DNA of 64,000 bases from Candidatus Izemoplasma sp. GTDB taxonomy: Bacteria; Bacillota_I; Bacilli_A; Izemoplasmatales; Izemoplasmataceae. The position numbers and the translations under genes are program-made. Of the stretch, positions 1 through 9,338 are shown piece after piece. The notes under the pieces were generated by a model. That model was not told the origin of the DNA. It searched no databases and saw only the letters and a list, made by a program, of their open reading frames with translations. The stretch covers positions 1 through 64,000 of the forward strand of contig JAOZRX010000002.1 in the NCBI GenBank assembly GCA_029939945.1. Direction: 5' to 3'. Position 1 is the stretch's first letter. Every line of letters starts with the position of its first letter.

Positions 1-846
1 GAAGATGGTGTAGTTATTAAGTTCTTAACATCACCAGTTGAATTTGATGGAAAAACTTTAACTTGTGTAAAAAATGAACTAGTTAATAATAAGGCAAAAT
101 CAACAGAAGTTACATTTACAATGGAATGTGATTCTATCATTAACGCTATTGGAACTAAAGTAGATACAACTGCTTATGTAAGAAATAATATTGTACTAAA
201 TGATTGGGGTTATCCAATTGTCAATGATAAAAATGAAACTTCAGTAGAAAATGTATATGTTGCAGGGGATGGTAAGGCAGGAGCTAAAACAATTGTTAAA
301 GCTGTTGCAGATGCTAAATTAGTTACAATTGATGTCTTAGATAAATTGGAACTAAGCAATGATTTTGTTAGAGCAATCGTCCTTGAAAAACAGGATAAAT
401 TATATGATAAAAAAGGTACTTTGGAAGAAAGATTGGAAGCAAAACTTGATGGATTACGTTGTTTAATATGTGATCAAGTTTGTGATATATGTACAGATGT
501 TTGCCCAAACAGAGCTAATATAAGCGTTAATATTGCGTCTGAATTATTCGACCAAAAACAACAGATTATTCATGTTGATGGTATGTGTAATGAATGTGGT
601 AACTGTGCTACTTTTTGTCCACATAATGGTCGACCTTATAAGGATAAAATCACATTATTTTGGACTGAACATGATTTTGTTGATTCAACAAACGTTGGAT
701 TCCTTCCCTTAAGTGAAAACCAATTTAAGGTTCGCGATGAAATAGGGAAAGTATTTAATTATACAATTGGGGACAATACAGTCTCAAAAGAAATTGCAAC
801 AATTATTGATGCCGTTGTCAATCAATATTCATATTTGATGATGTAG
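1..846 (+). CDS. ygfK: YgfK-like putative selenate reductase / oxidoreductase Fe-S subunit, C-terminal part (5' end outside window)
   Basis: Frame 1 is open from base 1 (EDGVVIKFLTSPVEF...) into the listed ORF. Rossmann-type 'INAIGT...NVYVAGDGKAGAKTIVKAVADAK' and ferredoxin motifs CLICDQVCDICTDVCPNRAN and CNECGNCATFCPHNGRPYKDKITLFW; lies directly upstream of xdh genes. Confidence 0.8.
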   Translation, partial: EDGVVIKFLTSPVEFDGKTLTCVKNELVNNKAKSTEVTFTMECDSIINAIGTKVDTTAYVRNNIVLNDWGYPIVNDKNETSVENVYVAGDGKAGAKTIVKAVADAKLVTIDVLDKLELSNDFVRAIVLEKQDKLYDKKGTLEERLEAKLDGLRCLICDQVCDICTDVCPNRANISVNIASELFDQKQQIIHVDGMCNECGNCATFCPHNGRPYKDKITLFWTEHDFVDSTNVGFLPLSENQFKVRDEIGKVFNYTIGDNTVSKEIATIIDAVVNQYSYLMM

Positions 847-918
847 GTGTATATAAAGAAATAAGATGTAAGTTTCACTGAAACTGTTAGTATTATGATT
901 TATAAGGAGGTAGAATTT

Positions 919-3009
919 ATGAAAGATATTAGTAAATCTGTTAGAAAAGTTGACAGTTTAATCAAAATGTCTGGTGAAGCAAAATACGTTAGTGATATTA
1001 AAATTGACGGAATGCTTTATGCTAAAACGGTTAGATCAAGTAAGTCTAAGGCAATCATTAAAAAAATAACTTTACCTGTTATTCCAGAGGGATACCATAT
1101 TATTGATCATACAGATATCCCAGGAAAAAACTTTGTAAAAATTATTTTTGAAGATATGCCTGTGTTTGCAGAAAAAACTGTAAGTTATTACGGTGAACCT
1201 ATTATGTTAGTTATAGGAGAAGATAAAAACATAATTACTGATATAATTTCAAATATTGAAATAGAGTATGAAGAAGTTACTCCATTATTTGAAAATACAA
1301 ATAGTGCAATTAATTACCATTTCACAAAAGGTGATTCAAACAAAGCATTTAAAAATGCTAAAAAGATTATTAAGGATGACTATGATACAGGATACCAAGA
1401 GCAATTATATATTGAACCTCAAGGTATGATTGGATATATTGAAGGAGAAAAAGTGACTTTAATTGGTTCAATCCAATGTCCTTATTACGTTAAAAATGCA
1501 GTAATCTCTATTCTTGAAGCAGAAGAAGATCAAGTAAGAGTTAAACAAGCAGTTGTTGGTGGAGCATTTGGTGGAAAAGAAGAATTCCCATCACTTATGG
1601 CATGTCAATTAGCAGTTGCTTTAAGAAAGATTAAGAAACCAATCAAGCTGATATATGAAAGAGAAGAAGATATGGAAGTTACTACAAAAAGACATCCTGC
1701 TTGGATTCATATGGAAGCTGCAATTAATGATAAAAATGAGATTGATGGTTTAACTGCAAAAGTTGCAATTGACGGTGGAGCTTATATTGGTCTTAGTGGT
1801 GTAGTTTTGTCACGTGCATTAATTGCATCGACTGGTGCTTATACAATTGATAATATTGAAGTTGGTGGAGATGTATTTCTAACAAATACTGTACCAAATG
1901 GAGCTTTTAGAGGTTTTGGTGCACCACAAATGTTATTTGCTGTTGAGATGTTTATCCAACATATAGCTTTGGAATTAGAGTTAGATCCTTTAGAATTAAG
2001 ACTCAAGTATTTAGCTAAACAAGGTGATGCAACTTCAACTAGAGGTAAATTTAGAGATCCTATTATAATGAATGACATGATTAATAAAGGTATGGAAATG
2101 TCAGATTATAAGAATAAAGTAAAAAAATATACTGAACAAGGTATTTATAAAGGAATTGGTATGAGCTGGTTCTTACATGGTTGTGGATTTACTGGCAGTG
2201 GAGAAGCAAACCATATTAAAGCACTTGTTAAACTTCAAAAAGATATCGATGATAAAGTAACAATCTTAATTGCTGCTGTAGATATGGGACAAGGAGTTCA
2301 AACAACAATGAAAAAGATTGTTGCTCAAATATTAGATATTCCATTAGATCAAGTTATCTACAATAAACCAGATACTGATTTAGTACCTGATAGTGGACCA
2401 ACAGTTGCCTCAAGAACAATTATGGTAGTTGGTGGATTAGTAGCTAGAGCTACTAAACAACTTAAAGAAAAATGGGTTGATGGTGAAGCTATTATTGTAT
2501 CTGAAAGATATAAACAACCAGAATATATTAAATGGGATGAAGATAATTTTATAGGTGATGCATACCCAGCATATTCTTGGGGAGTAAATATTGTTGAAGT
2601 AGAAGTTTCTCCAATAACTTATCAAGTATCATTAGTTGGTATTTGGAGTGTATATGATGTTGGAAAAGCAATAGATGAAAGAATAATTATGGGACAGGCT
2701 GATGGTGGAATCCTGCAAGGTGTAGGATATGGATATCTTGAAGTTATGAAAAATGTTAATGGTAAAATTCAACATAAAAATGTAACTGATTATATTATCC
2801 CAACTACTGGAGATACTGCTCCAATGGAAACTTTCTTAATGGATAATCCTTACCCATTAGGACCATATGGTGCTAAGGGTGCAGGTGAACTTACATTAGT
2901 AGGTGGAGCGCCAGCTGTTGCACTAGCTATTGAAAATGCAATTAATAAAAAAGTAAAAAGTATACCAGTTACACCTGAGTATATAATGGAGTTGATGAAA
3001 AATGGCTAA
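919..3009 (+). CDS. xdhA: Xanthine dehydrogenase, molybdenum-binding subunit
   Basis: GGAFGGKEEFPSLMACQLA, NGAFRGFGAPQMLFAVE, GPYGAKGAGELTLVGGAPAVALAIENA motifs. ORF track starts at 895, but AAGGAGG at 904-910 places the start at ATG 919. Confidence 0.92.
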   Translation: MKDISKSVRKVDSLIKMSGEAKYVSDIKIDGMLYAKTVRSSKSKAIIKKITLPVIPEGYHIIDHTDIPGKNFVKIIFEDMPVFAEKTVSYYGEPIMLVIGEDKNIITDIISNIEIEYEEVTPLFENTNSAINYHFTKGDSNKAFKNAKKIIKDDYDTGYQEQLYIEPQGMIGYIEGEKVTLIGSIQCPYYVKNAVISILEAEEDQVRVKQAVVGGAFGGKEEFPSLMACQLAVALRKIKKPIKLIYEREEDMEVTTKRHPAWIHMEAAINDKNEIDGLTAKVAIDGGAYIGLSGVVLSRALIASTGAYTIDNIEVGGDVFLTNTVPNGAFRGFGAPQMLFAVEMFIQHIALELELDPLELRLKYLAKQGDATSTRGKFRDPIIMNDMINKGMEMSDYKNKVKKYTEQGIYKGIGMSWFLHGCGFTGSGEANHIKALVKLQKDIDDKVTILIAAVDMGQGVQTTMKKIVAQILDIPLDQVIYNKPDTDLVPDSGPTVASRTIMVVGGLVARATKQLKEKWVDGEAIIVSERYKQPEYIKWDEDNFIGDAYPAYSWGVNIVEVEVSPITYQVSLVGIWSVYDVGKAIDERIIMGQADGGILQGVGYGYLEVMKNVNGKIQHKNVTDYIIPTTGDTAPMETFLMDNPYPLGPYGAKGAGELTLVGGAPAVALAIENAINKKVKSIPVTPEYIMELMKNG

Positions 3010-3475
3010 AATAAAATTTACTTTAAATAATAAAGTTGTTGAAATAGAAGAAAGCCCAACTGCAAGACTATTAGACATTTTACGAGATAAATACGATTTC
3101 GTTGGTGTTAAAGAAGGTTGCGGTGAAGGTGAATGTGGTGCTTGTGCTGTTTTGATTAATGACAAAATAGTGAATTCTTGTATCGTTCCTTTAGGAACTG
3201 TAGAGGGAAAAAGCATAGTCACAATTGAAGGGTTTAGTAAAACAAAAAGACATGAAGTTTTAAGAGAATCTTTCGAAGAAGAAGGGGCTGTCCAATGTGG
3301 GTTCTGTACTCCTGGGATGCTAATCGCTTCTGAATCATTATTAAATACAAATCCTCATCCAACTGACGAAGAAATCAAAATTGGATTGTCAGGAAATCTT
3401 TGTAGATGTACTGGGTACAATATGATTATTAAAGCAGTTAAGAGTGCATCGAAAAAAGGAGATGGACTCTGGTGA
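3002..3475 (+). CDS. xdhC: Xanthine dehydrogenase, [2Fe-2S] subunit
   Basis: GCGEGECGACAVLIND and QCGFCTPGML...LCRCTGYNMI motifs; overlaps xdhA end by 8 nt. Confidence 0.95.
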   Translation: MAKIKFTLNNKVVEIEESPTARLLDILRDKYDFVGVKEGCGEGECGACAVLINDKIVNSCIVPLGTVEGKSIVTIEGFSKTKRHEVLRESFEEEGAVQCGFCTPGMLIASESLLNTNPHPTDEEIKIGLSGNLCRCTGYNMIIKAVKSASKKGDGLW

Positions 3476-4308
3476 AAAATTTAATTCCTAAAACTTATGC
3501 TGAAGCTTTAGAAATGCTTAATAATGATAATTTAAGAATATTAGCAGGCGGAACAGATTTAATGATTCAAAATAGAAGCTGGAGTAATATGTTACCAGAT
3601 TTTAAAACGGGAACAATACTTATTTTCAACTTGGAAGAATTAAAATATATGGTTCAAGAGGAACACTTTCTTCATATTGGTTCTGGAATGACATTAGAAG
3701 ATATTAAAGATAATGAACTAACACCTAAGTTACTAGTTGATGCACTTAAAATTATGGCATCACCTGCTATTAGAAATATGGCAACTATTGGTGGTAATAT
3801 TGGTAATGCATCACCTGCAGGTGATTCTTTACCTGTCTTATATGTACTTAATGCATTAGTCGTTTTAGAAAGTGTTGAAGCAATGAGAGATGTTCCAATT
3901 CATGATTTTATTATTGGACCAGGTAAAAAGACTATTAAACAAAATGAAATTATTAAGGAAATAAAAATTCCAACAAATAATTTAACAATAGTAAAATTTG
4001 ACAAAATTGGTGGTAGAAAGGCAGATGCAATTTCAAAAATTTCTTTTGCTGGAGCAGCACATGTTAAAAACAATATTATTCAAGATTTTAGAGTTGCATT
4101 TGGTGCAGTAGGGCCAACTGTAGTTAGAAAATATGATCTTGAATCTCACTTGGTTGGATTGACGCTAGATGATGTTTCTTTAAACATTAAGGAAATATTA
4201 AGCGAATATGGAAAATACATTAGACCAATTGATGATCAAAGATCTAATAAAGAATATCGCAAAGAAGTAGCATTAAATTTACTTGAAAGTTTTATTCTAA
4301 GTCTATAA
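3472..4308 (+). CDS. xdhB: Xanthine dehydrogenase, FAD-binding subunit
   Basis: GGTDLMIQNR, ASPAIRNMATIGGNIGNASPAGDSLP motifs; GTG start overlapping upstream TGA (GTGA). Confidence 0.93.
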   Translation: MKNLIPKTYAEALEMLNNDNLRILAGGTDLMIQNRSWSNMLPDFKTGTILIFNLEELKYMVQEEHFLHIGSGMTLEDIKDNELTPKLLVDALKIMASPAIRNMATIGGNIGNASPAGDSLPVLYVLNALVVLESVEAMRDVPIHDFIIGPGKKTIKQNEIIKEIKIPTNNLTIVKFDKIGGRKADAISKISFAGAAHVKNNIIQDFRVAFGAVGPTVVRKYDLESHLVGLTLDDVSLNIKEILSEYGKYIRPIDDQRSNKEYRKEVALNLLESFILSL

Positions 4309-4333
4309 ATATTAGAGATTGAGAGGTGAGACT

Positions 4334-6046
4334 ATGAATACAATTAAACTTGTTGAAGTTGCAAGAGGAGATGTTCCTGCAGATTTAGTTCTAAGAAACT
4401 GTAGAATTATCAATGTTTTCACAGGCAAAATTGAACAAGGTGATATTGCAATTACAGATGAAGTAATTGTTGGTATTGGAAATTATGAAGGAACTAAGGA
4501 AATCGATATGAAAAATCGATTTGTATCTCCTGGTTTTATTGATGGACATGTTCACATTGAATCTTCAATGTTAACTCCTCCTCAATTTGCAAAAATTATT
4601 GTTCCAAAGGGAACAACTAGCATCATTGCTGACCCACATGAAATTGCCAATGTAAGCGGCGTAGATGGAATAAAGTATATGATTTTTTCAAGTATATTTG
4701 GACCGTTAAATGTCAATATTATGGTACCATCGTGTGTTCCAGCTACTTCGTTTGAAACAAGTGGTGCAATAATATCTTCAAGTGATATCGACAAATGCAA
4801 AAATAATAAGGGTGTTCTTGGACTTGGAGAAGTTATGAATTATCCTGGAGTTATTTTTGGAGACGAAGAAGTACACAAAAAAATAGAAGTTATGACTGGG
4901 TATGTTAAAGATGGTCATGCACCAAGTGTGACTGGGAAACAGTTAAATGCTTATAAACTAACAGGAATTAAAACTGATCATGAATGTACTACTGTTGAAG
5001 AACTTAATGAAAAAGTAGCAAGAGGAATGTATATTCATCTACGTGAAGGTTCTGCGACTAGAAATGTTAAAGTTCTTTCAAAAGGAATAACAAAAGAAAA
5101 TAGTAGAAGATTGATTTTTTGTACTGATGATAAGCATTCTGAAGATATTAGAATTGAAGGTCATATTAATTACAATATTAGATTAGCTATTGCAAATGGA
5201 GTTGATCCAATAACGGCTATTCAAATGGCTACTATTAATACAGCAGATTGTTACAAACTAGACCATATAGGAGCAATAGCTCCAGGTTATTTTGCTGATT
5301 TAGTTGTATTTGATTCGTTAACTGAGATTAATATCGACGAAGTTTATATTAAAGGTGAGTTAGTTGCTAAAAACGATAAAGCATTATTCGATGCAGTTCT
5401 TTATACAAATGGGTCTGTAACTGATACAGTTAATATATTGGATAGTGATAATGTTTCCTTAGATATAAAATTACAAAGTGACAAAGTTAAGGTAATTAAG
5501 CTAATTGAAAACAATGTGACAACAACAAAAGTAATAAGAGAAGTTAAAACTAAAAACGGTATTTTCCAATTTGATAAAGGGAAAGATATATTAAAACTCG
5601 CAGTTGTTGAAAGACATCATCAAACTGGTAATGTGGGACTAGGCTTTTTAGAAGGATATGGTCTCAAAAATGGAGCAGTTGCAATGACAATTTCTCATGA
5701 TTCACACAATTTAATCATTGTGGGTGATAATGATAAAGATATGCTAATTGCAATGAAAGAAATCGAGAAGATTAAGGGTGGAATAACATTAGTTAATAAT
5801 GGTAAAGTAATAGACAGTATTAGGCTAGAAGTAGCCGGATTAATGACTAATACTGATGTTAAAGTAATTGAAGCAAAACTTAAAACTATGGAAGTAGCTG
5901 CACGTAAAATGGGTGTAAATAACAAAGTTGATGATCCATTCCTAAGTTTAGCTTTCATGAGTTTACCTGTTATTCCAGAATTAAAATTAACTGATAAGGG
6001 ATTATTTGATGTTAATGAATTTAAACTAGTTTCTCTTGAAGAATAA
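4334..6046 (+). CDS. ade: Adenine deaminase
   Basis: GFIDGHVHIESSMLTPPQFA, FCTDDKHSEDI, VVERHHQTGNVGLGFLEGYGL; GAGAGGTGAG SD before ATG 4334 (ORF track start 4319 is an upstream alternative start). Confidence 0.95.
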   Translation: MNTIKLVEVARGDVPADLVLRNCRIINVFTGKIEQGDIAITDEVIVGIGNYEGTKEIDMKNRFVSPGFIDGHVHIESSMLTPPQFAKIIVPKGTTSIIADPHEIANVSGVDGIKYMIFSSIFGPLNVNIMVPSCVPATSFETSGAIISSSDIDKCKNNKGVLGLGEVMNYPGVIFGDEEVHKKIEVMTGYVKDGHAPSVTGKQLNAYKLTGIKTDHECTTVEELNEKVARGMYIHLREGSATRNVKVLSKGITKENSRRLIFCTDDKHSEDIRIEGHINYNIRLAIANGVDPITAIQMATINTADCYKLDHIGAIAPGYFADLVVFDSLTEINIDEVYIKGELVAKNDKALFDAVLYTNGSVTDTVNILDSDNVSLDIKLQSDKVKVIKLIENNVTTTKVIREVKTKNGIFQFDKGKDILKLAVVERHHQTGNVGLGFLEGYGLKNGAVAMTISHDSHNLIIVGDNDKDMLIAMKEIEKIKGGITLVNNGKVIDSIRLEVAGLMTNTDVKVIEAKLKTMEVAARKMGVNNKVDDPFLSLAFMSLPVIPELKLTDKGLFDVNEFKLVSLEE

Positions 6047-6078
6047 ATATAATTTGATCGATGAAAAGGTGATGCAGA

Positions 6079-7308
6079 ATGAAATATGTTAAAAATTTTG
6101 AGTGTACAGTATGTCATAAAATATATGATAAAAACGAATTAATATACACTTGTAAAGAATGTGGCGAAAAAGGTATCTTAGATATCAATTATGATTATGA
6201 TGAAATAAAAAAAATAGTAAACAAAGCATATTTTAAAAACAACACTGATTTTACAATGTGGCGTTATAAAGATTTAATGAGTATTAAAGATACTGATTTT
6301 AGCAAATCATTGAAAGTCGGATGGACACCACTTTATGAATCAAATATATTAAAAGAAGAACTGGGATTAAAAGCATTATATATAAAAGATGAAGGATTAA
6401 ATCCTACAGCTTCATTAAAAGATCGTGCTTCGGCAGTAGCTGTAGTTAAAGCAATGGAAGAAAATGCAGAAGTAATTTCATGTAGTTCTACTGGAAATGC
6501 TGCATCTAGTTTAGCGGGTAATGCTGCTAGAATGGGTTTGAAAACTGTAATTTTTGTTCCAAAAAGGGCACCACAGGGTAAGTTAGCACAATTACTAGTT
6601 TATGGTGCTAAGGTAATAAGTGTGGATGGAGATTACAAAGACACATTTAAGTTATCAAAAGATGCAATAAATCATTTTGGATGGTATAATCGTAATGCTG
6701 CAATAAATCCTCATTTAGTTGAAGGTAAAAAAACAGTTGCTTTAGAAATAGCTGAACAGCTAGATTTTAATATAACTGATTGGGTAAGTGTCTCAGTTGG
6801 TGATGGTTGTACGATAGGTGGAGTATATAAAGGTTTCTTTGATTTGTTCAGTATAGGACTGATTGATAAGATACCTAAAATACTTGGAGTTCAAAGTGAT
6901 GGTTGTAGTCCGTTTTATACAGCATTCGCTGAGGGTTGTCCTTTAGTAGAGGCTGATGAAAATACGATTGCTGATAGTATTGCTGTTGGGATTCCAAGGA
7001 ATCCTGTAAAAGCACAAAATGCTGTTAGTAAATCTGGGGGAACATGGATTACTGTAAGTGATAAAGAAATTTTAAAAGCAATGAAAAATCTTGGATCAAA
7101 AGAAGGGATATTCGGTGAACCTGCAGGAGTTGCTGGGTTCGCAGGCGTGATAAATGCATTACAGCAAGGTATAATTAAAAATACCGACAGTGTAACTGTA
7201 ATTGTTACAGGTAACGGGTTAAAAGATACTGTCAATGCTTTAAAAGCAGTTGGGAAACCTATCATACTAAAACCTGATTTACACGAATTAATTAAGTATC
7301 TAAAATAA
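6079..7308 (+). CDS. Threonine synthase-like PLP-dependent enzyme with N-terminal CxxC...CxxC zinc ribbon
   Basis: CTVCHKIYDKNELIYTCKECG ribbon; NPTASLKDRASAVAV PLP-lysine motif; SSTGNAASSLAGNAARMGL; VSVGDGCTIGGVYKGF. Confidence 0.85.
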   Translation: MKYVKNFECTVCHKIYDKNELIYTCKECGEKGILDINYDYDEIKKIVNKAYFKNNTDFTMWRYKDLMSIKDTDFSKSLKVGWTPLYESNILKEELGLKALYIKDEGLNPTASLKDRASAVAVVKAMEENAEVISCSSTGNAASSLAGNAARMGLKTVIFVPKRAPQGKLAQLLVYGAKVISVDGDYKDTFKLSKDAINHFGWYNRNAAINPHLVEGKKTVALEIAEQLDFNITDWVSVSVGDGCTIGGVYKGFFDLFSIGLIDKIPKILGVQSDGCSPFYTAFAEGCPLVEADENTIADSIAVGIPRNPVKAQNAVSKSGGTWITVSDKEILKAMKNLGSKEGIFGEPAGVAGFAGVINALQQGIIKNTDSVTVIVTGNGLKDTVNALKAVGKPIILKPDLHELIKYLK

Positions 7309-7328
7309 AATAAGAAGTGAAAGAATGA

Positions 7329-7454
7329 GCTGAACGTGGGAACGAAGTAGAAGACAGTGTAATTGATGGAGTTCACTCTATCGTTTATCAAGAAGCAGAA
7401 AATAGATTACATACTGCAAAAGCAGTAATGGCAATGACAATTGGAGATAAATAA
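7329..7454 (+). pseudogene. C-terminal relic of an ornithine/aspartate-type carbamoyltransferase (41 codons plus stop)
   Basis: Frame reads AERGNEVEDSVIDGVHSIVYQEAENRLHTAKAVMAMTIGDK*, matching the conserved OTC tail (HCLPAxRGxEVTDEVIDGxxSVVFDEAENRxHTxKAVM). In-frame TGA at 7326-7328 and TAA at 7311-7313 close the frame upstream. Confidence 0.8.
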
Positions 7455-7494
7455 TATTTTATAAGATTTGAAAAATAAATAGTGAGGTGATTTA

Positions 7495-7959
7495 ATGAAC
7501 AAGTTTATGAAAGTAGCTATTGACGAGGCATTCAAAGGAATGCGAGCAGATGATGGAGGGCCTTTTGGAGCTGTTGTTGTTAAAGACGGAGAAATAATTG
7601 CTGTTGGTCACAATCACGTTGTTGAGTCAAATGATCCAACTGCACATGCTGAAATAGTTGCAATAAGAAAAGCAACAAAATTACTAGGTAGATTTGACTT
7701 ATCAGATTGTGAAATCTATTCATCTTGTGAACCTTGTCCAATGTGTTTTGCTGCAATTCACTGGGCAAAAATGAAAACATTATATGTAGGAGCGAGTCGT
7801 TATGATGCTGCTGATATTGGTTTTGATGATCAGTATATTTATGATGTAATACAAGGAAAAGCTACAAAAGAACAAGTCGGTATAGTTCACATTGATCATG
7901 ATGAGTGTTTAGCTCCTTTTAAAGAGTGGAGTAAGAAAAACGACAAAGTAGAATACTAG
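7495..7959 (+). CDS. guaD: Guanine deaminase (cytidine/deoxycytidylate deaminase fold)
   Basis: TAHAEIVAIRKA and SSCEPCPMCFAAIHWAK zinc motifs; GuaD-like C-terminus; AGTGAGGTG SD. Confidence 0.88.
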   Translation: MNKFMKVAIDEAFKGMRADDGGPFGAVVVKDGEIIAVGHNHVVESNDPTAHAEIVAIRKATKLLGRFDLSDCEIYSSCEPCPMCFAAIHWAKMKTLYVGASRYDAADIGFDDQYIYDVIQGKATKEQVGIVHIDHDECLAPFKEWSKKNDKVEY

Positions 7960-7981
7960 AAAAAACTTATAAAAGAGAAAG

Positions 7982-8013
7982 TGTGGGTATTAAATTACCC
8001 ACATCTCTTTTTA
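7982..8013 (+). terminator. Perfect 8-bp stem-loop plus T-rich tract between guaD and the permease
   Basis: TGTGGGTA-TTAAAT-TACCCACA followed by TCTCTTTTTATA. Confidence 0.65.
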
Positions 8014-8034
8014 TATTTATTGGGAGGATATATT

Positions 8035-9315
8035 ATGAACAACGATTTAGTATTAGATGTTCACGAGAAACCAAAGAGTTATATAGCTTGGCTATTTATG
8101 AGTCTTCAACATGTGTTTGCAATGTTTGGAGCAACTGTACTTGTACCTATTTTAACAGGATTACCTGTTGGTGTAACATTAGTTGCAAGTGGTGTTGGTA
8201 CATTAATTTATATCGCATTTACAAAAGCAAAAGCTCCAGTTTTTTTAGGAAGTAGTTTTGCTTTTATCATTGCAATTCAAAATGCTACAGTAACTAATCC
8301 TGATGGATCACTAGATTTTAGTGCTGCTTATTTTGGGTTAATGACAGTTGGTATTATTTATGTTGTTGTAGGAATCATAATTCATTATGTAGGAAGTGGA
8401 TGGCTCAAGAAACTATTACCTCCAATTGTAATTGGTCCGATGATTATGATAATTGGTCTAGTTCTTGCACCAATTGCAATACAAAGTGCTGGACTGGTCG
8501 CAGGATCTAATTTTGAAACACCTTTAATTGCCTTAATTACCTTTTCAACCGTAGTTATAATTAGTATTTATGCTAAAGGACTTTTAAAGATTATTCCATT
8601 TTTAATCGCTATAATCGTTGGATATACTACAGCAGTTATTTTTGGTGTAGTTAATTTTTCAGAAGTATTTGAAGGAGTTAAGGCAATTTCAGTTCCGGAC
8701 TTTACTTTTATTGGAACATATAAAATAAACTTTACAGCAGTAGCAGTTTTTGCACCAATTGCTTTTGTAACTATTGCTGAACATATTGGAAATCATACTG
8801 TTCTTGGTGAAGTTATTGGAAGAGACTTAATCAAAGACCCAGGACTAGATAAAACTTTATGGGGAGATGGTGTAGCAACATTCGTAAGTGCTGCTATTGG
8901 TGGACCTGCAAATACTACATATGGTGAAAATACAGGAGTAGTAGCAATGACTAAAAACGCAAGTGTCTGGGTTACAGGACTTGCTGCAATATTCGCAATC
9001 ACTTTAGGATTCTTTGGATATATTCAAGCATTTATATTGAGTATACCTTCTGGAGTTCTTGGAGGAATGACAATTGTATTATACGGATTAATTGCTGGTA
9101 ATGGTGTTAAAGTATTAGTAAAAGAAAAAGTAGATTTCTCAAATATGAAAAATCTAATTATAGCTGGAGCAATGTTAGTAATTGGTCTTGGTGGAGCAAC
9201 TATTCAGATTAATGATGCAGTTGGGTTATCGGGTATGAGTTTAGCTGCTTTGGTTGGTATCTTGCTTAACTTATTACTTAATCCAGAAAAAGATTCCAAA
9301 AATAAAAACGATTAA
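8035..9315 (+). CDS. NCS2-family uracil/xanthine permease
   Basis: UraA/PbuX-like 'LQHVFAMFGATVLVPILTGLPVGVTL', 'GGPANTTYGENTGVVAMTKNAS'; GGGAGG SD before ATG 8035. Confidence 0.9.
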   Translation: MNNDLVLDVHEKPKSYIAWLFMSLQHVFAMFGATVLVPILTGLPVGVTLVASGVGTLIYIAFTKAKAPVFLGSSFAFIIAIQNATVTNPDGSLDFSAAYFGLMTVGIIYVVVGIIIHYVGSGWLKKLLPPIVIGPMIMIIGLVLAPIAIQSAGLVAGSNFETPLIALITFSTVVIISIYAKGLLKIIPFLIAIIVGYTTAVIFGVVNFSEVFEGVKAISVPDFTFIGTYKINFTAVAVFAPIAFVTIAEHIGNHTVLGEVIGRDLIKDPGLDKTLWGDGVATFVSAAIGGPANTTYGENTGVVAMTKNASVWVTGLAAIFAITLGFFGYIQAFILSIPSGVLGGMTIVLYGLIAGNGVKVLVKEKVDFSNMKNLIIAGAMLVIGLGGATIQINDAVGLSGMSLAALVGILLNLLLNPEKDSKNKND

Positions 9316-9334
9316 TTAAATTAATCGTTTTTTT
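9304..9334. terminator. Bidirectional terminator between convergent genes
   Basis: AAAAACGATTAA-TTAAA-TTAATCGTTTTT. Confidence 0.75.
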
Positions 9335-9338
9335 AATA

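Noticed and set aside
871-885. AGTTTC-ACT-GAAACT hairpin between ygfK-like gene and xdhA
   Set aside because: Six-bp AT-rich stem without a T tract, inside a likely operon; not distinguishable from chance.
2923-3222. 99-aa minus-strand ORF
   Set aside because: Antisense to the xdhA/xdhC junction; no supporting signals.
5695-6117. 140-aa minus-strand ORF
   Set aside because: Antisense of adenine deaminase end; Ser/Leu-rich shadow ORF.
7311-7331. In-frame TGA (7326) before the carbamoyltransferase-like peptide, as possible selenocysteine recoding or a TGA=Trp code
   Set aside because: The same frame has TAA at 7311 and the upstream reading frame has no carbamoyltransferase sequence. TGA ends several well-bounded genes in this window (e.g. 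3475, 38975, 43868), so this is a relic, not recoding.
6915-7391. 158-aa minus-strand ORF
   Set aside because: Antisense to the PLP enzyme gene, low-complexity hydrophobic translation, no SD or family motif.
7955-8034. Possible purine riboswitch in the leader of the NCS2 permease
   Set aside because: Only a single 8-bp hairpin with a T-rich tail is visible; no three-way junction or conserved purine-aptamer core could be recognised, so it is called a terminator.
7983-8255. 90-aa plus-strand ORF overlapping the permease
   Set aside because: Out-of-frame reading of the NCS2 permease; translation (NVWSNCTCTYFNRITCWCN) is not protein-like.
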